A stretch of DNA of 64,000 nucleotides, from the NCBI RefSeq assembly GCF_900156415.1, contig NZ_FTNM01000003.1, forward strand, positions 62,001 to 126,000, read 5' to 3'. Source of the DNA: Pontibacter lucknowensis. Lineage in GTDB: Bacteria; Bacteroidota; Bacteroidia; Cytophagales; Hymenobacteraceae. Every line of letters starts with the position of its first letter. The stretch's first letter is position 1. This document shows positions 16,516 to 24,185 of the stretch, in pieces. Under the pieces are notes generated by a model. That model saw only the letters and a program-made list of their open reading frames with translations. It made no database searches and was not told the DNA's origin. A program made the translations under genes and the position numbers.

Positions 16516-17568
16516 CTATAGCAGCTCGCGCAGCAGCACCGGCTCCCCGATGGCAGGTATACGCAGGCCCTGCATTATGCCCGAAGTAGCTATCTGCTTC
16601 AGCAGCCGCACCGGTTCACCGGCCGGCTCGTCCGACAGGTCGAAGGTGCCGTAGTGCATCGGGATGAACGTACCCCCTCGCAGTACATTATAGGCGCGAA
16701 CCGCTTCATGCGGGTTCAGGTGACTCTTCTGCATCAGGAAACTCGGACGATAGGCACCCACCGGCATCAGGCACACATCCATCGGACCAAAAAGCGCCTC
16801 GATTTCCTCAAAGTGCCCGTTGTAGCCCGTGTCGCCTGCAAAGTAGAGCTGCATGGTCGCGGTTTTGATTAGAAAGCTTCCCCACAATACCTTGTTCATG
16901 TCAAACATACCGCGGCGATGCCAGTGTGAAGCCGGTAGAAAGTAGATCTCTATCCCTTCCGGGGTAAGGTCGAACTTCTGATACCAGCCTGCTTCCTGAT
17001 AAGGCATATGCGGCTCAGCACTGCGCAGCAAATCACCGGCCCGAAGCGGCAACAGCGCCTTCAGGTCAGGGTTTTGACGGTACAGGGTTTTGATGGACCG
17101 CTCGTCGAGGTGGTCGCGGTGGCCGTGCGAGAAAAGCACCAGGTCTATACCTGTCAGTTGCTCCGGCGCACAGGGCAGCCCAATGCGGCGCTTTATCATG
17201 GGCAGGTCGTAGAACACGGGGTCTGTGATCATGGTCAGCCCGTTTACCCGGATCAGGAAAGTAGCATGCCCCAGCCAGACCACCATGTCTTCTGTGGAGT
17301 CGATAAAGTCGGTTCCGTAAACTATGGGAGGGATATAATTGTCGGCTTTTTTCTCCTCCCGCTGTGGATTGCGGGTAGTTTTCCAGCGCAGCACTTTGCT
17401 CAATTTAGGGGTATAGAGCTCGCTGCCGTTTACAAACTGTCCGTTAATGGTCTTGTTGCCGCGGAAATCTGGCTTCACCACATCCAGTTTGTCGTTTTTC
17501 AGATGTCTTACTGTTTCGTTCTTCTGCCTCAAAATCTGAATAAGCTTGTTTTCAGGGATTATAAACAC
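16516..17568 (-). CDS. MBL-fold metallohydrolase (NAPE-PLD/UlaG-like)
   Basis: This 350-residue protein has the metallo-beta-lactamase metal motif SHGHRDHLD (His148, His150, Asp152, His153), the preceding strand VVWLGHATFLIRVNG, and later ligands in ASHWHRRG and YFAGDTGYNGH. The arrangement, including a long N-terminal extension, matches the Zn-dependent phospholipase D-like branch (NAPE-PLD, Lactamase_B_2). The likely reaction is phosphodiester hydrolysis of a lipid head group, but many bacterial members are uncharacterised. It is upstream of the symporter on the same strand, possibly co-transcribed. Confidence 0.85.
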   Translation of the reverse strand: MFIIPENKLIQILRQKNETVRHLKNDKLDVVKPDFRGNKTINGQFVNGSELYTPKLSKVLRWKTTRNPQREEKKADNYIPPIVYGTDFIDSTEDMVVWLGHATFLIRVNGLTMITDPVFYDLPMIKRRIGLPCAPEQLTGIDLVLFSHGHRDHLDERSIKTLYRQNPDLKALLPLRAGDLLRSAEPHMPYQEAGWYQKFDLTPEGIEIYFLPASHWHRRGMFDMNKVLWGSFLIKTATMQLYFAGDTGYNGHFEEIEALFGPMDVCLMPVGAYRPSFLMQKSHLNPHEAVRAYNVLRGGTFIPMHYGTFDLSDEPAGEPVRLLKQIATSGIMQGLRIPAIGEPVLLRELL

Positions 17569-17633
17569 GATAACGCACCCGAAAGTTGAAACGTGTGCGG
17601 AAAATTAATTAAAATACGGCAGCAGGCATAAAA

Positions 17634-17668
17634 AAACGCCTTCCCTGTTCAGAAAAGGCGCTTTTAAT
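17634..17668 (-). terminator. terminator of the outer-membrane protein gene
   Basis: CGCCTT and AAGGCG arms around an 11-nt loop have T-runs on both sides. Read on the minus strand it ends with GGCGTTTTTTTATG, after the beta-barrel gene that stops at 17692. Confidence 0.75.
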
Positions 17669-17691
17669 TTTTTATGCGATGCAGGGAGCTG

Positions 17692-18342
17692 TTACCAAAA
17701 GCTACCGCCTCGGCCTACAGATACCGGATGCTGGAAAGGCCCATAGAAGGGGGAAGCACCATTGGAGTAGCGCATGCCACCTGTCACCGAAAAGTGCTCC
17801 GTAATTTTATAGGTTGCCCGGAAATCCATGCCCTGACGGCCTGGTGTCATAAAGTTCATGTAAGCCGGATTCTGGGCCGGAACATTCGAGAAGTCCTTCC
17901 ACACGCTGCCACTCAAAATAAGGCGGTCATTTACCAGGTAGTCAGCACCCACATGGGCAATGTAGTGGTTGCTCGGACTGGTGCGCATCAGCGTTGTGCC
18001 TCCGTCTGAAGTAGGTACGCTGTACTGGCCCGGCATCACCGACATATAGGTCAGGCTGCTGAACACACGCAGACGCGGGTTAAGCTGATAACGAACCGTT
18101 GGCTCCAGGTAGGTGGCGCCAAAACCACTGCCAAAGCTGGCGCCAGCGGCCAGACTATAGCTGAGGCGTTTTGCCGGCATCTCAAATTTCGTCGGCCGCT
18201 CCTCTTCAGAAGCCGGGGCTGGCCTTTCCTGCAGGGCAGGGGCCGGGGCAGCTTCCAGACTGGCTTTCTGGCCTGTCTGTGCCAGGACGCTACCTGCAAA
18301 AAGCAGGCTGCAGGTCAGTATGGTGCTTAAAAATATTTTCAC
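17692..18342 (-). CDS. outer-membrane beta-barrel protein
   Basis: The protein has 216 residues from a GTG start (18340-18342), chosen because it begins exactly at a signal peptide (MKIFLSTILTCSLLFAGSVLAQ); the longer frame adds 29 residues of no signal character. After a low-complexity Ala/Pro/Glu linker come amphipathic strands (YSLAAGASFGSGFGATYLEP, LRVFSSLTYMSV, HYIAHVGADYLVN, HFSVTGGMRYSNG), ending in an aromatic residue (SFW). This fits an outer-membrane barrel. No transport specificity can be assigned. Confidence 0.65.
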   Translation of the reverse strand: MKIFLSTILTCSLLFAGSVLAQTGQKASLEAAPAPALQERPAPASEEERPTKFEMPAKRLSYSLAAGASFGSGFGATYLEPTVRYQLNPRLRVFSSLTYMSVMPGQYSVPTSDGGTTLMRTSPSNHYIAHVGADYLVNDRLILSGSVWKDFSNVPAQNPAYMNFMTPGRQGMDFRATYKITEHFSVTGGMRYSNGASPFYGPFQHPVSVGRGGSFW

Positions 18343-18515
18343 GTGAAAACTCGCTGTTGAATGTGGTACTAAGTTAAGGCACAAATGCTTCTGAAACAAA
18401 CAGGTGTCTATTTCCAAACGAGGCCGCAAGTCTTTTGTTGTCAGTGGCTATACCTGTTGCGTAGAGCCGGCACCAGGAAACGTGATTGCCTGCCCAAGTG
18501 CTTTTATCCGGAAAC

Positions 18516-19010
18516 TTATTTCTTGTCTTTCACAGGTATAAGCCTGCCCGTAAAGGCCAACCAGAAGCTGGAACCCAGCAATAACAGGTAGTTCAAGGTA
18601 TAGGTCGTTGCAACGGAATCAGAAACCAGTCTGCCGGGAGCGAAAAGGATGCCCTTTATCATCCCGTTGTCTAACAAACCCAGGAGCGCGAATACAATGG
18701 CGATGACCAACACAAGTCCTGCATGTTGCAAACCCAGTTTCTTGCGCCTGATGGCGATAAATGAGAGTATCACACCAAACAGTGCCCCGGCATAAGGCGC
18801 ACCCTGTAGCACCAGCTTAAATCTGTCGATGCGGGCATTGTTCACGCCATACCTAGAGGCGCTTTCCTCAAAGGCTCCTAAGTTGTCCGTTTCCAGGTAT
18901 AGCTCGGCCAACGGCATATCGTAGATGTAGCCCAGCGCAACGAAGGCGTAAGAAGTCAGCAGCACGATCAGACTATACAGCAGGATTACTTTTGGGTTTA
19001 TACCTTGCAT
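18516..19010 (-). CDS. four-helix membrane protein, DUF4199-like
   Basis: The protein has 164 residues, starting at ATG 19008-19010 (MQGINPKVILLYS), two bases after the stop codon of the M61 peptidase gene, so the two are probably one transcript. It has four hydrophobic segments. A polar loop with a predicted helix lies between the first two, and a basic IRRKK follows the second. This topology resembles the small DUF4199-type membrane proteins of Bacteroidota; function unknown. A longer start at 19037 would overlap the upstream gene. Confidence 0.6.
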   Translation of the reverse strand: MQGINPKVILLYSLIVLLTSYAFVALGYIYDMPLAELYLETDNLGAFEESASRYGVNNARIDRFKLVLQGAPYAGALFGVILSFIAIRRKKLGLQHAGLVLVIAIVFALLGLLDNGMIKGILFAPGRLVSDSVATTYTLNYLLLLGSSFWLAFTGRLIPVKDKK

Positions 19011-19012
19011 AG

Positions 19013-20848
19013 TTACTTTGTCTTGGCTCCCAGCCAAGCCTGTCTGAATTGCTGCATGGCCGGCGTCAGCTCTTTGCCAGCCGCCTCAAATGGTACAACC
19101 TCCAGGGTTGGGATTTCTTCCATGATCAGGGTGGCCTTCCGGACGGTGCCGTGGCGTTGGTAGGTAAGGGGCACGCTGTGGGTTGGCTTGAGCCTCTTCA
19201 TGATCTTCTCCATTTCCTTTTCGCTGGTTACCTTCCTGCCATCGATTGTCAGGATGACATCCCCACGGTCGAGGCCGGCTTTATAAAGCGGAGAGGTCAC
19301 ATAGGTGCCGTTCATGAGTTTAGCGCCTTGCTTGCTGTAGGCAAAATTGGCCATGCCAAGGCCTGCTTTGCCCGGGTTGTCTTTCCGAACCTGTAAACCG
19401 GCCTCGGCTAGTAGCGCGGCGTAGTCCGGCAATTCACTGCCGTATACCTGTCTTCTGAAAAAATCAGCGGCCCAGGCAGTGTCTTTAGTCACTTCGGCCA
19501 GCGTCTGCTCCAGATCGTGCAAGGTATAGGGCTTCTCCGGTTGACCGTATTTCTGCCAGAGCGCCTGCATGTAAGCATCCAGGGTGGTGTTGAAGTCGCG
19601 GCGCAGGGTGAGATCCAGTCCCAGGCCCAGCACACTGCCATAGGTATAATAGGAGATGAAGGTGTTGTGACGGTTGTGCGGATCCACGGAGCGGGCGGCA
19701 TCCACGAAAGGAGCCTGCAGGCTCATCTCCACCAGACTGTGGTAGTGGCGGCCTGGTGAGAGCAGCACGTAGTTCAGGTCTCCGGCCAGGTCGCTGCTGT
19801 ACTTTTTCAGGTCGAAGATGCCGGTGCGGCGCATGGTTAGGTCGCCGTAGTAGGTCGTAAAGCCCTCGGCCAGCCAGAGCGCCTCCGACATGTTGGCTTC
19901 CTGAAAATCAAATGGCTCCAGACTGGCAGGGCGCAGGCGCTCCACATTCCAGGCATGGAAAAACTCATGTGACACTGTGTTGAGCAGTGGATTCATAGAG
20001 GTGAGTAATGGCCTTGAGCTGGTCAGGATGGTGGAGTTGCGGTGTTCCATGCCATCGCCCACCGCCTGTGGCCCGTAGCAGGCAATGAAGGTATAGCGGT
20101 CAAAGTCGAAGTCGGGCAGCTTACCGAAAACGGCCTGCTGCTCGGCCACAATCTTTTTGGTGCTGGCCACATAGCTATCAAACGCCGCCTGCGTGCCCTG
20201 GTGGTGCATGGCCACCTGTATAGTCTTGCTTTTGGCACCGTCCTGTACCTGCCACTCCGCAAAAGCAAAGTCGCTCAGCTCAGTCGGGCTGTCCATCAGG
20301 TACTGAAAGTTCGGCGCCTGGAATGTCGAGTCGTTCAGAGGCTGCAGCTGCGTGGCCACTTTCCAGTTGCTGCCCTGCGGCATGCGGAAAATTACACGGG
20401 CGGGTGCCTGCTCAAAGCCGCGGGCATACGTGAGCGTAGCGGGCATATTCAGGTGTGCATGTGTCTCGTCGATGCCGGTATAGGTGCCGTCGGCGTGGTC
20501 GCCAAACAATGTATAGCTCAGCGTGACTTCTCCCTGGTGTCCGCTCACATGCCACTCATGCGGACTAAAGCGGCTGACACGTAGTTCCTGCCCTTTGCTG
20601 TCGGTGGCTTTGACGCTGTACACGTTTTTGGCAAACTCATGCAAGGCGTAGCGGCCCGGCGAACTGCGCGGCATGAGCACCTGCAGTGTATCGCTTTTTA
20701 TACCTGTAAACGTCACGCTGATCTGTGCCTCGTGGTGCACGGCGTTCGGGAAGGAGAGGTGGTAGCGCACTTGCTGCTCCTGTGCCAGCAGCGGCGTGAG
20801 CGTCAGCGACAGGGCAGCACACAGGGCGCCAAAAAGTCTCGTGGACAT
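19013..20848 (-). CDS. M61-family (glycyl aminopeptidase-like) metallopeptidase with PDZ domain
   Basis: This 611-residue exported protein has a signal peptide ending at LLAQ. The N-terminal beta-sandwich carries the family's PRSSPGRYALHEFAKNV block. The catalytic gluzincin motif HEFFH (residues 294-298) is followed by the third zinc ligand in WLAEGFTTYYGD (Glu328). A C-terminal PDZ domain spans about residues 495-590 (SPLYKAGLDRGDVILTIDGRKV). The architecture is that of M61 peptidases, periplasmic Zn peptidases with preference for small residues. It heads a probable operon with the four-helix membrane protein. Confidence 0.92.
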   Translation of the reverse strand: MSTRLFGALCAALSLTLTPLLAQEQQVRYHLSFPNAVHHEAQISVTFTGIKSDTLQVLMPRSSPGRYALHEFAKNVYSVKATDSKGQELRVSRFSPHEWHVSGHQGEVTLSYTLFGDHADGTYTGIDETHAHLNMPATLTYARGFEQAPARVIFRMPQGSNWKVATQLQPLNDSTFQAPNFQYLMDSPTELSDFAFAEWQVQDGAKSKTIQVAMHHQGTQAAFDSYVASTKKIVAEQQAVFGKLPDFDFDRYTFIACYGPQAVGDGMEHRNSTILTSSRPLLTSMNPLLNTVSHEFFHAWNVERLRPASLEPFDFQEANMSEALWLAEGFTTYYGDLTMRRTGIFDLKKYSSDLAGDLNYVLLSPGRHYHSLVEMSLQAPFVDAARSVDPHNRHNTFISYYTYGSVLGLGLDLTLRRDFNTTLDAYMQALWQKYGQPEKPYTLHDLEQTLAEVTKDTAWAADFFRRQVYGSELPDYAALLAEAGLQVRKDNPGKAGLGMANFAYSKQGAKLMNGTYVTSPLYKAGLDRGDVILTIDGRKVTSEKEMEKIMKRLKPTHSVPLTYQRHGTVRKATLIMEEIPTLEVVPFEAAGKELTPAMQQFRQAWLGAKTK

Positions 20849-20906
20849 AAGGGAGTGTTTGGTTCGAAAATAAAAGTAGGGATTTTATAGCTGTTGCGCA
20901 AAGCCG

Positions 20907-21563
20907 CTATACCTTGCGATAGACCTTGGCCTGCACCAGTCCGCCGTAAAATGAAGCTGCCTGTAACTCCTCCAGGGGTAGCCTGGCGAAATGGTGTTCA
21001 AAATCAGGCAGGCGGGTAGCGCTCACCTGACTCACTTTTCCGAAGAAGGTGTACATGCTTCTTAGTAAAATCCGCTGCCAGGCCGGAGCCGGTACCTGCG
21101 TAGGCCAGAAATCACTGAACAGCCAGAGCCCCTGCGGGCGTAGCGCAGCGCACAGCCGGTCCATCAGGTATGCCAGCCGCTTATACGGAAAGAGGTCGAG
21201 CAGGAAAGGGGTGAGGATGACGTCAAAGGTTTCGCCATGCTGTAGGCTGTCTTCTGTGCCAAGCCGGAAGGTGATGTCAGGAAGAGCAGACGGGATTCTC
21301 TGCCCGATGCGCCTCCGGGTCATCGCCAGCATTTTCTCCGAGGCCTCCAGGTAAGTGACTTCCGTCAGCGGTCTATACTTGAGCAGCTGCTCCAACAACC
21401 AACCCGAGCCTCCTCCGATCAGCAGCACGTTCGCTTTTGCAGGTATAACCGACAGGTGTTCTACCTGTGCCCGCCGCAACGCATTACCAAACACCAGACG
21501 CGAAAGGCCGTCATAAACTGGGGCGATGCTGTTGAAATTGGTGTTGCTCACATTTTTTGTCAT
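20907..21563 (-). CDS. class I SAM-dependent methyltransferase, start codon inside a repeat
   Basis: This 218-residue cytosolic protein has motif I VLLIGGGSGWLLEQLL and acidic strand 2 VTYLEASEKML, followed by FDVILTPFLLDLFP and ALRPQGLWLFSDFWP. It resembles UbiE-like small-molecule methyltransferases. I place the start at ATG 21561-21563 (MTKNVSNTNFNSIAP). A TTG-started frame to 21596 would translate the whole repeat arm (KRSRFLPLVE) and is unlikely. The chosen ATG is part of the GTCATTTCGACC repeat itself, so the insertion appears to supply the start region. Confidence 0.8.
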   Translation of the reverse strand: MTKNVSNTNFNSIAPVYDGLSRLVFGNALRRAQVEHLSVIPAKANVLLIGGGSGWLLEQLLKYRPLTEVTYLEASEKMLAMTRRRIGQRIPSALPDITFRLGTEDSLQHGETFDVILTPFLLDLFPYKRLAYLMDRLCAALRPQGLWLFSDFWPTQVPAPAWQRILLRSMYTFFGKVSQVSATRLPDFEHHFARLPLEELQAASFYGGLVQAKVYRKV

Positions 21564-21590
21564 TTCGACCAAAGGGAGAAATCTGGAGCG
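21551..21590 (+). repeat. left inverted repeat of the GIY-YIG unit
   Basis: A 40-nt arm beginning CATTTTTTGTCATTTCGACC and ending AGAAATCTGGAGCG. Its reverse complement matches the arm at 21969-22007 apart from a variable 7-8 nt middle. Confidence 0.85.
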
Positions 21591-21621
21591 TTTCAAACTA
21601 TTATTTTCTTTTACCGGTTGA

Positions 21622-21957
21622 ATGGCAAAAACCTTTATTGATGTTATGTCTGGTCATAACTATTTCGTTTACATAACCTCTAATCCAAAGAAGACCACAC
21701 TCTACATTGGAGTAACAAATGAATTGACTCGCAGGATGGATGAACATGTCTTAAATGCGGGCGTCCCTACTTCCTTCGCTGGTCGATACTATTGCTTTAA
21801 TCTCGTTTACTATGAGCGTTTTACTTACGTACAGCACGCCATAGAACGCGAAAAACAATTGAAAAAGTGGAGCAGGAAGAAAAAGGATGAGCTAATAAGA
21901 GACTTCAATCCTGAATGGAAACCATTGAATGACGAAGTTAAGGATTGGGAGGATTAA
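21622..21957 (+). CDS. GIY-YIG nuclease family protein between inverted repeats
   Basis: This 111-residue stand-alone GIY-YIG domain has YFVYI (residues 14-18) and YIGVT (28-32) as the GIY and YIG strands, then RRMDEH (37-42) with the catalytic Arg/His. AIEREKQLKKW (74-84) carries the metal-binding Glu, and a C-terminal NPEW (96-99) is typical of the small bacterial subfamily. Translation may begin at the first ATG or at Met9. It should cleave DNA using a Mg-dependent GIY-YIG mechanism. It stands alone, flanked at 31 and 11 bp by inverted copies of a dispersed repeat, suggesting that the gene and arms form one mobile unit. Confidence 0.9.
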   Translation: MAKTFIDVMSGHNYFVYITSNPKKTTLYIGVTNELTRRMDEHVLNAGVPTSFAGRYYCFNLVYYERFTYVQHAIEREKQLKKWSRKKKDELIRDFNPEWKPLNDEVKDWED

Positions 21958-21968
21958 CATGCTGTTTT

Positions 21969-22007
21969 CGCTCCAGATTTCTCACTGGCGTTCGAAATGA
22001 CAAAAAT
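21969..22007 (-). repeat. right inverted repeat of the GIY-YIG unit
   Basis: CGCTCCAGATTTCTC, a variable middle, then TTCGAAATGACAAAAATG. Its reverse complement is nearly identical to the left arm at 21551-21590 and to the copy at 12295-12322. Confidence 0.85.
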
Positions 22008-22034
22008 GAACAATCATAATGCACAGTCAGAATT

Positions 22035-22526
22035 TCACCGATCATAATGCTCCTCTACAATCCCTTTGAGTTTCTCGAGCACATACTCTGTGAATTGTTT
22101 GAGCAGGCTCTGGCTGTTGCCTTTGAAGACTTCCCTGAACTCCTCTGCCTTGCCATCATATAGAAAAGACACGAAAATAGTGCCCACCGGCTTCTCAGAA
22201 GTTTCAGAGCCTCCCTCGCCGGCAAGTCCCGTGGTAGCGACGCTGATATCGGCATCGAGCGCCTTCTTCAATCCCATCACCATCTCATTTGTTACCTGCT
22301 GCGACTCGGCGGTGTAGAGGTCCAGGGTATCCTGTTTTACGCCCAGCAGTTTTTTCTTGGCTTCCACATTGTAAACCACCAGGCTGCCGATCAGCACATC
22401 GCTGCTGCCTTTGGCTTTTACCAGTTCAGAAGATAGCATGCCAGCCGTGCAGCTCTCTGCAAAGGCAATGGTCAGCCCATTGTCTTTCAGCATCATGGTC
22501 AGTTCGGTAAGCTCCGTTTGATTCAT
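22035..22526 (-). CDS. pncC: CinA C-terminal domain protein (nicotinamide-nucleotide amidohydrolase)
   Basis: The protein has 163 residues, the length of the stand-alone CinA C-terminal (PncC/YgaD) family. Diagnostic segments are FAESCTAGMLSSEL (about residues 22-35), IGSLVVYNVEAKKKLLGV, SVATTGLAGEGGSE and KPVGTIFVSF. The family deamidates nicotinamide mononucleotide to nicotinate mononucleotide in pyridine nucleotide recycling. Activity here is inferred from family. It lies 32 bp downstream of the ThpR gene on the same strand, probably co-transcribed. Confidence 0.88.
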   Translation of the reverse strand: MNQTELTELTMMLKDNGLTIAFAESCTAGMLSSELVKAKGSSDVLIGSLVVYNVEAKKKLLGVKQDTLDLYTAESQQVTNEMVMGLKKALDADISVATTGLAGEGGSETSEKPVGTIFVSFLYDGKAEEFREVFKGNSQSLLKQFTEYVLEKLKGIVEEHYDR

Positions 22527-22558
22527 AAGGTATAGTCGTATTCAGATAAGGGTGCTTC

Positions 22559-23131
22559 TCATACTGTTTTGTCCTCCGCGGGGTTACCTGTCAGCGGGTA
22601 GCGTTGCAGGATGCTGTAGCGGGGATGCGGCGAACCTAACTCCGAATGCCAGACCGCGATCTCGTTCACCTCCAGCGTGACAGGGTAATGCGGGTGGAAG
22701 GGCTCCAGGTTGTGGGGCACCGGACGGTCTTTACGGAAACGGGCCAGCGTGACATGCGGCTTGGGTTCCCGGCTAAGGGGTGGTTCTGCAGAAAGCGCCT
22801 GTGTGAGGCTGCGGCTCAGTTGGGCAAAGACGTCATGGCTTTTAAACCGGGCCCAGATCAGGCGTGGGGATCGGGGTTTGGGTCCGGGCTCTATCGCTTC
22901 CAGTTGCAACGTAAAAGGGGCAAACTGCTGCGCCATGTGTGCGGTGACATCCTGAATAGTGTCTAACTGACTGGCGGGCACGTTCCCGATAAAGTAGAGC
23001 GTCAGGTGCAGGTTGTCGATCGGAACCTGGCGGATGGCTTCGTGCTTATACCTGCCTGCCTGTTCGCTAAAATACTTCTTTAACTCCTCGGGCAGTGGTG
23101 CTGCAATGAATAGTCTGGTGGTCTGGCTCAT
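22559..23131 (-). CDS. thpR: RNA 2',3'-cyclic phosphodiesterase
   Basis: This 190-residue protein of the LigT/2H phosphoesterase family has the two catalytic HxT/S motifs: HLTLYF (His42) and HVTLAR (His126). The start RLFIAAPLPEELKKYF is typical of ThpR. The family hydrolyses 2',3'-cyclic phosphate ends of RNA to 2'-phosphate and can ligate tRNA halves in reverse. It is followed by the CinA-like gene. Confidence 0.9.
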   Translation of the reverse strand: MSQTTRLFIAAPLPEELKKYFSEQAGRYKHEAIRQVPIDNLHLTLYFIGNVPASQLDTIQDVTAHMAQQFAPFTLQLEAIEPGPKPRSPRLIWARFKSHDVFAQLSRSLTQALSAEPPLSREPKPHVTLARFRKDRPVPHNLEPFHPHYPVTLEVNEIAVWHSELGSPHPRYSILQRYPLTGNPAEDKTV

Positions 23132-23223
23132 GTGCTGCGGGTCTATCCTGTATGGCTTCGCATACGTAATTAGTCGGCAGGCGTATACTAAACCTATGCT
23201 AAAACCAAGAACCCTGGATATTC

Positions 23224-23931
23224 ATGATACGACACTATTATAGGAAGCTGGCAGCAGGCTTTGCCTTGTTCACCCTCGAACTGATCTTTGTGATAGCCGT
23301 TTTTCTGGCCTGTGTACTGGTGTTTTTATATGTCAGTGCCGAGGTCGCCTCCGCAGCCGGTCCGATCAAGTTCGACGAAGCCGCTTTTGCCGTGGCTGCA
23401 GACATGCAAAGCACCGGTTTTACGCGGTTTATCGAGTTCATTACCTTCTTTGCCTCCCGCCACTTCATGACGGCGGCGGCCCTGCTGCTCATCGCCTACT
23501 TTCTGTTTGTGCGGCGGCACAGGTGGTATTCGCTCAAAGTGCCGGTGGTGGCGCTGGGCAGTATCTCGCTCAACCTGGTGCTCAAGTTCTTTTTCGACAG
23601 ACAACGCCCTGACATGCCGCTGGTAGATGCCTCGGGCCTGAGCTTTCCGAGCGGACACTCCATGATTGCCGCCTCATTCTACAGCCTGATCATCTACCTG
23701 ACCTGGCAGCACGTGGAATCCAAGCCGCTCCGAAATTTTTTAGTGGCCCTGCTCGTGATTTTCATTTTACTCATCGGATTCAGCCGCATCTACCTGCGCG
23801 TGCACTATGCAACCGATGTAGTGGCGGGTTTTGCCGCTGGCATTCTGTGGGTTATCATCGGTATCGGGCTGCTGCGTCGTATCGAAAAGTATACCCGCAA
23901 AGAGATCGCCCCGGTGGTGGAGGAAGATTGA
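23224..23931 (+). CDS. PAP2-family membrane phosphatase
   Basis: This 235-residue membrane protein has about six helices and the three acid-phosphatase motifs: KFFFDRQRP (about residues 119-127), SFPSGHSM (about 139-146) and SRIYLRVHYATDVVAG (about 180-195). The family removes phosphate from lipids such as undecaprenyl pyrophosphate or phosphatidylglycerol phosphate at the outer face of the inner membrane. The exact lipid is uncertain. The start ATG 23224 lies close to a divergent gene and upstream of the tRNA-Leu promoter. Confidence 0.88.
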   Translation: MIRHYYRKLAAGFALFTLELIFVIAVFLACVLVFLYVSAEVASAAGPIKFDEAAFAVAADMQSTGFTRFIEFITFFASRHFMTAAALLLIAYFLFVRRHRWYSLKVPVVALGSISLNLVLKFFFDRQRPDMPLVDASGLSFPSGHSMIAASFYSLIIYLTWQHVESKPLRNFLVALLVIFILLIGFSRIYLRVHYATDVVAGFAAGILWVIIGIGLLRRIEKYTRKEIAPVVEED

Positions 23932-23966
23932 TTTTTAGTGAAAGCAATTTTTTTTCGGGTGGGCTA

Positions 23967-23996
23967 TTGCAGATAATAATTTCTGTTATACCTTTG
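23967..23996 (+). promoter_or_regulatory. promoter of tRNA-Leu
   Basis: TTG (23967-23969), 19 nt, then TACCTTTG (23989-23996) match the Bacteroidota consensus well. The box is extended as TATACCTTTG, so it contains the reverse of AGGTATA. Confidence 0.7.
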
Positions 23997-24055
23997 CAAT
24001 CCCAATCAACAAGGGTTAAAGGGTTTTGGGAAACACATTTTGATTACTACCAAGC

Positions 24056-24137
24056 GCGCACGTGGCGGAATTGGTAGACGTGCAGGTCTCAGAAGCCTGT
24101 GCCTTCGGGCGTGGGAGTTCGACTCTCCCCGTGCGCA
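24056..24137 (+). tRNA. tRNA-Leu (anticodon CAG)
   Basis: The acceptor arms GCGCACG (24056-24062) and CGTGCGC (24130-24136) pair fully, followed by discriminator A. The anticodon stem CAGGT/GCCTG encloses the loop CTCAGAA with anticodon CAG, reading CUG codons. A long variable arm of the class II type is present (GCCTTCGGGC region), and the T arm is GGGAG-TTCGACT-CTCCC. CCA is not encoded, as usual in Bacteroidota. Confidence 0.95.
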
Positions 24138-24152
24138 CTAATCCAAAATGTA

Positions 24153-24181
24153 AAAAAGCCGGCTGCAAAGCCGGCTTTTTT
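24153..24181. terminator. bidirectional terminator after tRNA-Leu
   Basis: AAAAAGCCGGC, a TGCAAA loop, then GCCGGCTTTTT make a perfect stem with A- and T-tracts. It serves the tRNA on the plus strand and the flippase-like gene that ends at 24186 on the minus strand. Confidence 0.9.
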
Positions 24182-24185
24182 GTTT

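Noticed and set aside
20907..21596. TTG start at 21596 for the methyltransferase
   Set aside because: It would translate the entire repeat arm before the conserved N-terminus; the ATG at 21563 is preferred.
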